Source: Oceanobacillus kimchii X50
Lineage (GTDB): Bacteria > Bacillota > Bacilli > Bacillales > Amphibacillaceae
Assembly: GCF_000340475.1 (NCBI RefSeq)
Contig: NZ_CM001792.1
Coordinates: forward strand, 1 to 64,000
DNA length: 64,000 nt
Direction of reading: 5' to 3'
Positions within the stretch are counted from its first letter, which is position 1. Every line of letters starts with the position of its first letter. This document shows, piece after piece, positions 56,705 to 64,000 of this stretch. The position numbers and the translations under genes were made by a program. The notes under the pieces are model-generated. The model worked only from the letters and a program-made list of their open reading frames with translations, had not been told where the DNA came from and searched no databases.

Positions 56705-56899
56705 GTGGAACTAAAGCAAGAACAAGAAACACTTAACGTTAAAGTATCTGATGCAGCTAAGGTTCTTGGGAAATCAGAGCAATTTGTAAGGGTTGGGTTA
56801 CAAAGAAATATTTTACCTATTGGTACTGCTATTAAATTATCCAGTAGATGGACGTATCATATTTCACCAAAAAAATTAAGAGATTATGTAGGAGGATGA
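56705..56899 (+). CDS. Small DNA-binding protein, excisionase/MerR-like helix-turn-helix
   Basis: A 64-residue protein with VKVSDAAKVLGKSEQFVRVG, a winged helix-turn-helix of the type used by excisionases and phage DNA-binding proteins, followed by WTYHISPKKLRDYV. GTG 56705 follows TAGGAGG. Role in excision or early regulation is possible. Confidence 0.65.
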   Translation: MELKQEQETLNVKVSDAAKVLGKSEQFVRVGLQRNILPIGTAIKLSSRWTYHISPKKLRDYVGG

Positions 56900-56902
56900 C
56901 AA

Positions 56903-57160
56903 ATGACAATAGCAGAGTTACTAAAACAATTAGAAGACGAAAAATACTGTTACAAGTATTGCAGGGAGCAAGAAGGAAAGGCATTAAAAGCAGGAGACCT
57001 ACAAAGAGCAGTACTTTATTCAGAGAATGCAAATAGATCATTGAGAGAGATTAAGAGAATCGATTTTTCTATTAAATCTACGAAAGAAGCAGATAGTTTG
57101 TTAAGAGCAATATTTGCAGAAGAAAAACGCAGAGAAGAGATAGGAAAACGTTGGGTATGA
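56903..57160 (+). CDS. Hypothetical phage protein
   Basis: An 85-residue, charged, helical protein (AELLKQLEDEKYCYKYCREQ; KRREEIGKRWV at the end). No family recognised. It starts 4 bases after the preceding stop, with TAGGAGGATG as its site, and overlaps the next small gene by ATGA. Confidence 0.7.
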   Translation: MTIAELLKQLEDEKYCYKYCREQEGKALKAGDLQRAVLYSENANRSLREIKRIDFSIKSTKEADSLLRAIFAEEKRREEIGKRWV

Positions 57161-57285
57161 GAAAGTGGATGATTAGTTTCTTCATAGGTGAACCGGATGA
57201 AACAACCGTACAGGATGAGAGAGCATTCTACGTCATTATGGCAATGCCACTTGTTATAGCAATAATCACAATCATTTTAATTTAG
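57157..57285 (+). CDS. 42-residue membrane protein
   Basis: ATG 57157 overlaps the preceding stop. A charged first half (SFFIGEPDETTVQDER) is followed by one membrane helix (FYVIMAMPLVIAIITIILI). Its TAG stop runs into the AGGAGG site of the next gene. Tight packing supports expression; function unknown. Confidence 0.55.
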   Translation: MRKWMISFFIGEPDETTVQDERAFYVIMAMPLVIAIITIILI

Positions 57286-57295
57286 GAGGTATATC

Positions 57296-57511
57296 ATGGA
57301 TCATCCAATGATTGAGGAAATGGAACAAGCGGGTTATTTAAAGACGAGTCATCGCAGAGAAGAATATGGGGTGGATGGACTAGGAAATGAAGTTCTAACT
57401 GGTGAAGAGATTTTGATTTTTGCGGATGAGTTTTATTTAGTAGAGGTGTTAAGTGATGATGCAAAAGAAGTACTGGAACAACATGGAGCAGTATATAAAA
57501 TTGCGCAATAA
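57296..57511 (+). CDS. YqaI-like phage protein
   Basis: A 71-residue acidic protein (DGLGNEVLTGEEILIFADEF, then YLVEVLSDDAKEVLEQHGA). The pattern and its place just before yqaJ match YqaI-type proteins of skin-like phages. Function is unknown in that family. AGGAGG precedes ATG 57296. Confidence 0.7.
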   Translation: MDHPMIEEMEQAGYLKTSHRREEYGVDGLGNEVLTGEEILIFADEFYLVEVLSDDAKEVLEQHGAVYKIAQ

Positions 57512-57541
57512 AAAAGCACCCATGGCAGTGGGTACTCTTTT
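57511..57541 (+). terminator. Weak terminator-like hairpin before yqaJ
   Basis: AGCACCCA pairs with TGGGTACT (one mismatch) around TGGCAG, preceded by A5 and followed by CTTTT. It may reduce transcription into the recombination genes or act in antitermination. Confidence 0.45.
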
Positions 57542-57600
57542 AGGAACCATGAGCAAATTTCTAATTGGCTCCATTATAAAGGAATCGGGAGGTAGAAGCA

Positions 57601-58533
57601 ATGGTTAAAAACACAATTGAAATGAGTAGGCAAGAATGGCTATTAGAACGTACCAAAGGAATAGGTGGGAGCGACGCTTCCATCATCCTTGGATTAAATA
57701 AATATAAAACGCCGTTTGAACTATGGATTGAAAAAACAGATGAATCACATTTAACGGATACTGCAGGTGAAGCTGCTTATTTTGGAGACCTTCTTGAAGA
57801 CATGGTAGCGAAAGAATTTGAAATCCGTTCAGGAAAGAAAGTAAGAAGAAATAACTTCATGCTTCAGCATACAGATTATCCTTTCTTGATGGCTAATATT
57901 GATCGAAAAGTAGTTGGTGAAGATGCACTACTTGAATGTAAGACAGCAAGTACTTTTCTCACGAAAGAATGGGATAGCGAAGAAATACCGGAAGCTTATC
58001 TTGTACAAGTTCAGCATTATCTTGGTGTAACAGGTTATTCGAAAGCGTATATTGCTGTTCTTATAGGTGGGCAGAAATTTGTATGGAAAGAAATTGAACG
58101 TGATGAAGAACTAATTCAAATGATATTTGATGCAGAAATCCACTTCTGGAATTACCACGTTAAAGGAAATCGTCCTCCTGCTTTGGATGGTTCAAGTGCA
58201 GCTGAAAAATTTCTAAAAGAACGTTATGCAAACGTTGAACAAGGAAAATCTATCGACCTTGAGTCTAACTATAAAGAAAAAATTGATGATTTGCTTTCTA
58301 TTAAAAATCAGATTAAAGAATTACAGAAAGTTGCTAAAGAAACGGAGAACAAAATTAAACATGAGTTGAAAGAAGCGGAAAGCGGATTTGTACAAAATTA
58401 TCAAGTAGATTGGAAGCAATTTGAGCGTAAGAGTGTGGACTCCAAGCTTTTAAAGAGTAAATACCCTGACGTATATAATTCTGTACTAAAAACCTCTAAT
58501 TATCGCAAATTTAATGTAAAGGAGCTTGGATAA
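57601..58533 (+). CDS. YqaJ-family viral recombinase (exonuclease)
   Basis: A 310-residue protein with the YqaJ/lambda-exonuclease fold. The signature GIGGSDASIILGLNKYKTPF is near residues 20-40. Further nuclease residues appear in YFGDLLEDMVAKEF, LMANIDRKVV and ALLECKTAS. The C-terminal third is a charged coiled coil (KEKIDDLLSIKNQIKELQKV). Together with the following RecT it forms a two-component single-strand-annealing recombination system, as in lambda Exo-Beta. GGGAGG precedes ATG 57601. Confidence 0.92.
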   Translation: MVKNTIEMSRQEWLLERTKGIGGSDASIILGLNKYKTPFELWIEKTDESHLTDTAGEAAYFGDLLEDMVAKEFEIRSGKKVRRNNFMLQHTDYPFLMANIDRKVVGEDALLECKTASTFLTKEWDSEEIPEAYLVQVQHYLGVTGYSKAYIAVLIGGQKFVWKEIERDEELIQMIFDAEIHFWNYHVKGNRPPALDGSSAAEKFLKERYANVEQGKSIDLESNYKEKIDDLLSIKNQIKELQKVAKETENKIKHELKEAESGFVQNYQVDWKQFERKSVDSKLLKSKYPDVYNSVLKTSNYRKFNVKELG

Positions 58534-58534
58534 T

Positions 58535-59326
58535 ATGGCAACGAATGACTCTCTTAAAAATCAACTCTCAAGTAAACAGGGTAATCAAAACACTCCATCA
58601 GGTTATACGATTAAACAATTGATGGGTGCAGATAGTGTAAAGAAGCGGTTTGAAGAAATGCTAGATTCAAAGGCATCACAGTTTATGGCAAGTGTCATTA
58701 ATCTCGTAAATGGCGATACCAATTTACAAAAATGTGATCAAATGAGTGTTGTTTCAAGTGCAATGGTAGCTGCAACATTAGATTTACCAATTGATAGAAA
58801 TTTAGGTTATGCATGGGTTATTCCTTATGGTAATCAAGCAACCTTTCAGCTTGGATATAAGGGTTATATACAGTTAGCGCTAAGAAGCGGACAATATCGA
58901 AATATTAATGTAATTGAGGTATATGAAGGGGAGCTCCAGTCTTTTAATCGATTAACGGAAGAGATTGAATTAGATTTTGAAAAAAGAACCTCGGATAAAG
59001 TGGTTGGTTATACTGGTTTTTTTGAATTAATTAATGGATTTCGAAAAACAGTCTACTGGAGTAAAGCAGAAATCGAAAGGCATAAAAATAAGTTTAGTAA
59101 ATCTGATTTTGGTTGGAAAAATGATTGGGATGCAATGGCAAAGAAGACCGTTGTACGAAACATGTTAAACAAATGGGGCATCTTATCTATCGATATGCAA
59201 AAAGCATATGTAGAAGAAACAAAAGACCCTTCAGAGCCAAGTGGTGATGTTATTGATTTCAATTTGACCGAAGATGAATTAACTGCTGCTCAAGAACAAT
59301 TTAGTGATGAGAAAGCTAATGAATAA
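58535..59326 (+). CDS. RecT-family single-strand annealing protein
   Basis: A 263-residue protein. The RecT core is seen in PYGNQATFQLGYKGYIQLAL and RSGQYRNINVIEVYEGEL, followed by KKTVVRNMLNKWGILSIDMQ. ATG 58535 was chosen because AAAGGAG is 10 bases before it; the TTG at 58526 overlaps the end of yqaJ and is too close to that site. The acidic C-terminus (NLTEDELTAAQEQFSDE) is typical of these proteins. Confidence 0.92.
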   Translation: MATNDSLKNQLSSKQGNQNTPSGYTIKQLMGADSVKKRFEEMLDSKASQFMASVINLVNGDTNLQKCDQMSVVSSAMVAATLDLPIDRNLGYAWVIPYGNQATFQLGYKGYIQLALRSGQYRNINVIEVYEGELQSFNRLTEEIELDFEKRTSDKVVGYTGFFELINGFRKTVYWSKAEIERHKNKFSKSDFGWKNDWDAMAKKTVVRNMLNKWGILSIDMQKAYVEETKDPSEPSGDVIDFNLTEDELTAAQEQFSDEKANE

Positions 59327-59480
59327 TCACACAAAAGTTTTGTTGCCTGCTTGGATATTCAAGCAGGCGCAAGATAAAAAAGACGCACAGAGGCTCATAT
59401 TGGAATATATGAAACGATATCCAAATTACGTGGTGAAGAAGGTACAAGATAAAAAAGCTTACTGTGAAATACATCGATAA
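59319..59480 (+). CDS. 53-residue phage protein
   Basis: ATG 59319 lies inside the end of recT. The peptide is rich in Lys and aromatic residues (VLLPAWIFKQAQDKKDAQRL, EYMKRYPNYVVKKVQDKKAY). No family recognised. It fills the gap between recT and the replication gene with no wasted space. Confidence 0.5.
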   Translation: MNNHTKVLLPAWIFKQAQDKKDAQRLILEYMKRYPNYVVKKVQDKKAYCEIHR

Positions 59481-59492
59481 GGGGTGGTGGAA

Positions 59493-60413
59493 ATGACAAC
59501 TTGGTTTAAGGTTTATCGAGAAATCTTTGACTCTGATTTATGGCATGATGTAACGACGTTTCGTGTGTTCATTTATTTGATTGGTAAAGCCAGTTTTAAG
59601 GACGGATTTAAATATAAAGGAATTACGTTAGATAAAGGACAATACATTCGTTCTTATCGGAAACTAGCAGATGATCTTTCATATAAAGAAGGTCGTGGTT
59701 ATAAAAAGTATTCACTTAATACCATTAAGCGTTGCGTCCAGAAGTTAGTTGACGCTGAAAGGCTAAACGTTAAAGAAACGGAATTAGGAACACTATTTAC
59801 CATCCTTAACTATGCGAAATATCAAGACTTAGAGGATAGTAATGAATCTAAGGAGAACGCCGAAAGTGAAGAAGTAAGAACTAATAGTGAACGAAAGGAG
59901 AACGAAGATAGAACGAAGGGAGAACAATATCAAGAATTAAAGAACTTAAGAATTAAAGAATTATATACTACTACTCCTACTACAGATGCGATTCAATTTT
60001 ATCAAAACAATTTTCCGGGAGAACCAAGTGCATTTGAAAGGGAATCTATGATGCAGTGGATAGAAGATTGTGGCGACGATCTAGTGATTGAAGCATTGAA
60101 GCGGTCGCTTGATAGAAATAAGCGAAATTGGGGTTATGCAAAAAGTATCTTGAATTCTTGGCACCATAAAAATATAAAAACAGTTGAACAAGCTAAAGCA
60201 GAAGAGGTTCAATTTCAAAATCAGAGGACCCATCAGCAAAGCAAGAAGCCATATCATCCGAGGCAACAATCTGCAGCAGTTGTTCCTGACTGGTTTAAGC
60301 AGAACAAGCATAAGCAAAAACAAGTAGGGCCAGAAGAAAAACAGGGAGAATCAGTGATAGATGTACAACAACGCTTGCAGGAATATTTGCAAGCTTCGGG
60401 AGGGAGTTCATGA
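59493..60413 (+). CDS. DnaD-like phage replication initiation protein
   Basis: A 306-residue protein. The N-terminal winged helix (FKVYREIFDSDLWHDVTTFR ... YSLNTIKRCVQKLVDAERLN) is followed by a low-complexity linker and a DnaD C-terminal domain (QFYQNNFPGEPSAFERESM, then NWGYAKSILNSWHHKNI). Such proteins open the phage origin and load the helicase. ATG 59493 was preferred over two GTG codons just upstream that overlap AAGGGG. A basic Q-rich tail ends it. Stop overlaps next start (ATGA). Confidence 0.88.
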   Translation: MTTWFKVYREIFDSDLWHDVTTFRVFIYLIGKASFKDGFKYKGITLDKGQYIRSYRKLADDLSYKEGRGYKKYSLNTIKRCVQKLVDAERLNVKETELGTLFTILNYAKYQDLEDSNESKENAESEEVRTNSERKENEDRTKGEQYQELKNLRIKELYTTTPTTDAIQFYQNNFPGEPSAFERESMMQWIEDCGDDLVIEALKRSLDRNKRNWGYAKSILNSWHHKNIKTVEQAKAEEVQFQNQRTHQQSKKPYHPRQQSAAVVPDWFKQNKHKQKQVGPEEKQGESVIDVQQRLQEYLQASGGSS

Positions 60414-60673
60414 TCTTACTGCCACCAATTAAACGAATGAAGGTGAAAAAGCCGAAAGATGGACTTGTATATTGCCTAGAAGATATGAACCGAGTTTATT
60501 CAGAAAGCATCATCGAGGAAGTAACTCAACTTCATGACATGGGTTATTGCATCGAGGATATTGCAGGTCTATTTGATAGAGATGAGGATGAGATATTCAT
60601 AGGATTATATGATCAAGCAAGAAAAGGTAATTTAAAGCGACCGATTTTTATACAGCCGAGGGAAAACATATGA
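60410..60673 (+). CDS. Hypothetical phage protein, possible helix-turn-helix
   Basis: An 87-residue protein. The middle part (IIEEVTQLHDMGYCIEDIAG, LFDRDEDEIFIGL) has the look of a helix-turn-helix found in phage early proteins. Coupled to its neighbours by ATGA overlaps on both sides. Confidence 0.65.
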   Translation: MILLPPIKRMKVKKPKDGLVYCLEDMNRVYSESIIEEVTQLHDMGYCIEDIAGLFDRDEDEIFIGLYDQARKGNLKRPIFIQPRENI

Positions 60674-60870
60674 AAAAAGAGGTCCTAAATGGTGCAATTT
60701 TAATCGTCGCTATGTTAATCACAACTTTAATGATTTTTGTATTAGCACCTAAAGAATCACCAGAAGAACCGGAGTTACGTGAATACGAATTAGATATGCC
60801 TACACAAAAGGAGATAGATCTCTATAAGAAGTTCTATAAAGATGCACCAAGTAAATTTAACGACTTATAG
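60670..60870 (+). CDS. Small membrane-anchored phage protein
   Basis: A 66-residue protein with one N-terminal membrane helix (NGAILIVAMLITTLMIFVLA) and a charged outer or cytoplasmic tail (LREYELDMPTQKEIDLYKKF). No family recognised. Overlaps the preceding stop. Confidence 0.6.
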   Translation: MKKEVLNGAILIVAMLITTLMIFVLAPKESPEEPELREYELDMPTQKEIDLYKKFYKDAPSKFNDL

Positions 60871-60885
60871 GAGGAATACAAGAGT

Positions 60886-61386
60886 ATGATCTCACATGCA
60901 AATAGAGGAAAGTCTTTTGAACAAATCATCGAGTCATCAAATATGCAGTACCAGTTAAAGAAATGGGCAACAGTTCAAAAAGTACCTACACCTTGGAGGG
61001 TTATCCGTAGAGGAAAACAGATAGTAAGTGCACATCCGGAGAAAAAAAGCACAGTTGACTTTGTAGGGGTGGCAAACGGAAAGGCGATTGCGTTTGATGC
61101 TAAATCAACAAGAGAAACGACACGTTTTCCTCTTAGCAATATTGAAGAGCATCAAATGCGTTTTCTAAAGAACTATCAAAATCAAGGGGGTACATGCTTC
61201 GTATTAATCGAATTCGCAAAGTTAAACGAAACCTATTTTGTACCGTTTGATAGTGTATTAGATTACTGGAACAAAGCTATGACTGGCGGCCGCAAGAGTA
61301 TTCCCTATAAAGATATGGGGGAGTTTCCGAGGGTCTTATCGGGTCGAGGAATTGCTTTAGATTATCTTGCAGCAGTCGGATTATAA
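60886..61386 (+). CDS. RecU-type Holliday junction resolvase
   Basis: A 166-residue nuclease. NRGKSFEQIIESSNMQY opens it, with the active-site residues STVDFVGVANGKAIAFDAKS (Asp and D-x-K) and an acidic residue in NIEEHQMRFL. Phage homologues resolve recombination and replication intermediates. TAGGAGGA precedes ATG 60886. Confidence 0.9.
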   Translation: MISHANRGKSFEQIIESSNMQYQLKKWATVQKVPTPWRVIRRGKQIVSAHPEKKSTVDFVGVANGKAIAFDAKSTRETTRFPLSNIEEHQMRFLKNYQNQGGTCFVLIEFAKLNETYFVPFDSVLDYWNKAMTGGRKSIPYKDMGEFPRVLSGRGIALDYLAAVGL

Positions 61387-61398
61387 GGGAGGGATAGT

Positions 61399-61557
61399 GT
61401 GAAAATGGTTGATGTACACGAGGATAGCATGAAAGCTTATGTGATAGGTCAGTTAAGACGATTTGGCTTCTTTGAAACAGAAGGAAAATCATTAAAAGAA
61501 TTAAAAGTTAAATTAGCGATTTTAAGAGAAACCAGACTAGGAAATAAGGAGGAATAA
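61399..61557 (+). CDS. Small FbpA-like phage protein (first of two)
   Basis: A 52-residue protein (MKAYVIGQLRRFGFFETEGK, then SLKELKVKLAILRE). Start is GTG 61399 or ATG 61405 after GGGAGGG. The layout (basic helix, G-[FI] turn, K-x-L, second helix) resembles the Fur-regulated basic protein A family, small proteins frequent in Bacillus phages. Function unknown. Confidence 0.55.
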   Translation: MKMVDVHEDSMKAYVIGQLRRFGFFETEGKSLKELKVKLAILRETRLGNKEE

Positions 61558-61558
61558 T

Positions 61559-61720
61559 GTGAGTGAATCAGAAAGTACGGTACTGCGTAAGAAAGAGCTA
61601 ATTGAAAAACTAAAGAAGCTAGGAGTCCATTACACTAGTGATGGAAGAAAGCTAGAAGAAGTGTCACTATATACGCTAGAGTGGACGAATATACAAGCAT
61701 TAAATCAAGCAGTAAAGTAA
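61559..61720 (+). CDS. Small FbpA-like phage protein (second of two)
   Basis: A 53-residue protein (LRKKELIEKLKKLGVHYTSD, then GRKLEEVSLYTLEW) similar in layout to the preceding one, one base after it. GTG 61559 follows AAGGAGGA. Likely FbpA-like; a possible ancient tandem duplication. Confidence 0.6.
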   Translation: MSESESTVLRKKELIEKLKKLGVHYTSDGRKLEEVSLYTLEWTNIQALNQAVK

Positions 61721-61760
61721 CAAAAATCTATCAATGAGTAATTATCTTAGGAGGGCTAAC

Positions 61761-61955
61761 ATGAGATTAAAACAAATTCCATTTAAACAAGGGAAATTAA
61801 ATGTCGATATAGAAAATAGGGATAAGCCATTTGTACTAGTTTATTCAAATGGTGAAGCGAAGTTATCCTATTTACCCGATCATGGAGAGACTAAGGTAAT
61901 TACTCATCAAGGGAGGGTGAAAAGGATTAAATTTGATGAGGGGGAGGAGTTTTAA
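61761..61955 (+). CDS. XtrA/YqaO family phage protein
   Basis: A 64-residue protein starting at ATG 61761, 6 bases after TAGGAGGG; the frame is open 27 bases upstream but no site supports it. EAKLSYLPDHGETKVITHQG and RVKRIKFDEGEEF match the XtrA/YqaO family of PBSX and skin. Function unknown. In those elements late-control genes follow; here a reverse transcriptase follows with no gap. Confidence 0.8.
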   Translation: MRLKQIPFKQGKLNVDIENRDKPFVLVYSNGEAKLSYLPDHGETKVITHQGRVKRIKFDEGEEF

Positions 61956-63479
61956 ATTAGTATAGAAAGAATAATAGGTAAGGGGTATTTTCCAAAAGAA
62001 ATCTCTCCAGAATTTACTAGTGAGTCTTTAAGTAGAAGTTTAGATGCTATAAACTATGGTGTTCTGACAAATGGTAAGAATGGTAATAAAAGGTGGACTA
62101 AAAGTGCAAATTTTTCAGTGCCTAAGATCACTCATTCTAGGAGGATTATGAATGTACCCACACCTTATCACCAAATTAAATTATCTGAGGCGATATTAGA
62201 ACATCGAGATAAATTAGAAGAATTTTACAGTAATTCTATTATTAGTTTAACAAAGCCTATATTCAATGAAAACGCAGAGAGAGCAATCGAAAGAGAATTT
62301 CCTTTTAAAGAAAAAACCCTCAAAAGAATTGAAGGAATAGCGTGTAAAAAGTATATTCTTAAAACGGATATTTCTAGATATTATCCTACTATTTATACCC
62401 ACAGTATACCTTGGGCTATGCACGGAAAAAGATTATCAAAAGATAGACAAACTGATTGCAGCTTATTGGGAAATAAACTAGATAAATTAATTAGAAATAT
62501 GCAAGATGGTCAAACCTTGGGGATTCCAACAGGTCCTGATACTTCCTTAATCATTTCTGAAGTAATAGGCACTGCAATAGATAAAAGATTGCAGGAAATG
62601 GTTCCTAATATTAAAGGGTTTAGATATACAGACGATATTGAATTATATTTTGACACCCTCTCAGAAGCCGAAAATTGTCTTAACAAACTTCATAAGATAG
62701 TAAGGGAATTTGAATTAGAATTGAATCCTCATAAAACTGAGATAATTATGCTACCGGAAGCAATTGAACCAAGCTGGGTCCCTGAAATTAAACTTTATGA
62801 CTTCAGAGATAGTGTAGAGGGTGAAAGAAATGATTTAATTAGTTTCTTCAGTAGAGCTTTTGAACTGGCAAAATTATATCCAAATGATGGAGTTTTGAAA
62901 TATTCAGTACAAAGAATCCCCTCGTCTATAAAAGATGAAAATTGGTCGATTTTAGAATCATTATTACTCTCTTCGATAACAATTGATTCTACTACTCTTC
63001 CTATAGTAAGGTCAATATTATTTGAAAATGAACTTAGAGAATTACCATTAAACAAAGTTAGGATAGTAGATACTTTAGAAAAAATAATAAAGTTGAATAT
63101 AGAATTAGGAAATGACTATGAGGTTTTATGGTCTTTATCTATTTGCAAACTATTAGATTTAAAAGTATCTGAAGGTATTTCTAAATTATTAAACGAATAT
63201 GATAATCCTTTTATTTCTATTATGACTATGAACTTATATGAGAAAGGCTTTATTAACAATTTAGATTTATCTTTATATCAGTCACATCTAAATAAAAACA
63301 GTTTGTATGGCAGCAATTGGATTTTTTCGTATGAAGCTATAAGAAAAAATTGGTTTCATGTTAGTGAAAATTATGTTGAAGAGGATGAATTTTATTCGCA
63401 ACTCTTAGAGGAAAACGTTACATTTTATGATGAACTTGAGTGGGGAAGTTTAGTCAATATTGATCCGTTTGATTATTGA
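61956..63479 (+). CDS. Reverse transcriptase of the Abi/UG (defence) type, ATT start
   Basis: The reading frame runs 507 codons from the base after the xtrA stop. RT motifs, numbered from ATT 61956: motif A LKTDISRYYPTIYTHSIPWA (catalytic Asp near 138), motif B QTLGIPTGPDTSLIISE (near 186), motif C YTDD (224-227, bases 62625-62636) and NPHKTE (near 257). A helical region of about 240 residues follows, as in Abi and DRT proteins; no maturase or endonuclease domain is seen. The first ATG/GTG/TTG-type start is GTG 62118, with no ribosome site, and would delete the RT-like N-terminus (IIGKGYFPKEISPEF). GGGAGGAG ends 6 bases before ATT 61956. Very AT-rich. Probably a phage-exclusion gene. Confidence 0.82.
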   Translation: MSIERIIGKGYFPKEISPEFTSESLSRSLDAINYGVLTNGKNGNKRWTKSANFSVPKITHSRRIMNVPTPYHQIKLSEAILEHRDKLEEFYSNSIISLTKPIFNENAERAIEREFPFKEKTLKRIEGIACKKYILKTDISRYYPTIYTHSIPWAMHGKRLSKDRQTDCSLLGNKLDKLIRNMQDGQTLGIPTGPDTSLIISEVIGTAIDKRLQEMVPNIKGFRYTDDIELYFDTLSEAENCLNKLHKIVREFELELNPHKTEIIMLPEAIEPSWVPEIKLYDFRDSVEGERNDLISFFSRAFELAKLYPNDGVLKYSVQRIPSSIKDENWSILESLLLSSITIDSTTLPIVRSILFENELRELPLNKVRIVDTLEKIIKLNIELGNDYEVLWSLSICKLLDLKVSEGISKLLNEYDNPFISIMTMNLYEKGFINNLDLSLYQSHLNKNSLYGSNWIFSYEAIRKNWFHVSENYVEEDEFYSQLLEENVTFYDELEWGSLVNIDPFDY

Positions 63480-63499
63480 TAGTTTTACCAGCCAACTGG

Positions 63500-63541
63500 A
63501 GGACACTGATTGAAGTTAAATTGTCAGTTAGTGTCCTTTTC
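63500..63541 (+). terminator. Strong hairpin terminator after the reverse transcriptase
   Basis: AGGACACTGATTGA pairs with TCAGTTAGTGTCCT over 14 positions (two wobbles), followed by TTTT. The 205-base gap to the next gene (63480-63684) has no reading frame; it could also hold a non-coding RNA used by the RT. Confidence 0.75.
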
Positions 63542-63684
63542 CAATAAATATGTTGAAATTATATATAAATCGCTAAAAAAATAGTTAATACATTAAAAAA
63601 GACTATTGATTGGGGTTTTTGGCTTACCTAGCGATTTTGATACGAAGGGCGGACTACGTGAACTTTTGAAGAGGAGGAGCAAGT

Positions 63685-64000
63685 TTGAAGTTATTGTTTG
63701 TTACTTTGTTTAATTTTTTTCTTTTAACTTTATCTACAGTTACTTTTCTAGAAAACACAGCGCCACTTAAAATTAAGATTACTAGTATTATAGTGGTAAT
63801 AATATTAATAAATTTTCTATTGTTCATGGGGTATATCTTACTAAGCTATCTAGGAGATAAATTTATAAGGTTTGAAGAAAAGAGAAAATGGCGTAAATAT
63901 ACTTTATATAACTGGATGGGTGATGTTGGAAATGAAATTCATCTTTTTGATGATTTAAGTAAAATCAAGGATATAAATAATAAAACTATTCATGAGAATT
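63685..64000 (+). CDS. Membrane protein, partial at the window end
   Basis: TTG 63685 lies 5-8 bases after GAGGAGGAG and opens a frame that stays open to the window end (105 codons). Two hydrophobic helices (LLFVTLFNFFLLTLSTVTFL; SIIVVIILINFLLFMGYILL) are followed by a basic, charged region (DKFIRFEEKRKWRKYTLYNW). Family not recognised. Two-helix membrane proteins (SLATT-like) are known partners of some defence RTs, which is a possibility only. Confidence 0.6.
   Translation, partial: MKLLFVTLFNFFLLTLSTVTFLENTAPLKIKITSIIVVIILINFLLFMGYILLSYLGDKFIRFEEKRKWRKYTLYNWMGDVGNEIHLFDDLSKIKDINNKTIHEN

Noticed and set aside
62118..62120. GTG 62118 as the reverse transcriptase start
   Set aside because: No Shine-Dalgarno lies before it and it would remove an open, RT-like N-terminal segment that continues back to the xtrA stop.

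Overview
The window is a chromosomal segment from a low-GC Gram-positive bacterium of the family Bacillaceae. The gene order is the classic Bacillales block running from ctsR-mcsA-mcsB-clpC through the rpoBC, str, S10/spc/alpha and rplM-rpsI operons. Protein sequences are close to Bacillus subtilis but diverged, AT-rich third positions dominate, and TTG/GTG starts are common. An Oceanobacillus/Virgibacillus-like host is my best guess; this is inference, not proven by the sequence.

Layout. 1-900: terminator of an upstream gene and an MgtC/SapB-type membrane protein. 900-7300: CtsR-controlled protein quality-control operon (ctsR, mcsA, mcsB, clpC), then radA. 7300-14130: yacL, gltX, a Cys-type T-box leader, cysE, cysS, mrnC, rlmB and rae1/yacP. 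14130-19770: sigH, rpmG, secE, nusG, rplK, rplA, an L10 leader, rplJ, rplL and rsmC. 20158-32157: rpoB, rpoC, rpsL, rpsG, fusA, tuf. 32600-47142: the S10, spc and alpha operons (rpsJ to rplQ, including secY, adk, infA, rpmJ, rpoA). 47553-51828: ecfA1-ecfA2-ecfT (energy-coupling module of vitamin transporters), truA, rplM, rpsI. Several genes usual at these places in B. subtilis are absent: disA, ispD, ispF, the L7Ae-like gene between rpoC and rpsL, and map. A KOW-domain gene that usually follows map survives only as a broken remnant before infA.

51829-64000 is the left part of an integrated prophage lying just downstream of the rpsI terminator. It has a tyrosine integrase and an ImmA/IrrE metalloprotease on the minus strand, a secreted bacteriocin-like protein with a small two-helix membrane partner, a cI-like repressor facing a Cro-like regulator across four 15-bp operator repeats, and a rightward early operon. 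That operon resembles the skin/PBSX type: HTH proteins, YqaI-like, YqaJ nuclease, RecT annealing protein, DnaD-like initiator, RecU resolvase, FbpA-like small proteins and XtrA/YqaO. Directly after xtrA lies a 507-codon reverse transcriptase of the Abi/UG (defence) type whose most natural start is an ATT codon. It is followed by a strong hairpin terminator and a membrane protein that runs off the window. The prophage right end, structural and lysis genes are not in view.

The clearest candidates for new biology are the prophage reverse transcriptase with its non-canonical start and its downstream neighbour, and the secreted Cys-containing bacteriocin-like protein with its small membrane partner.
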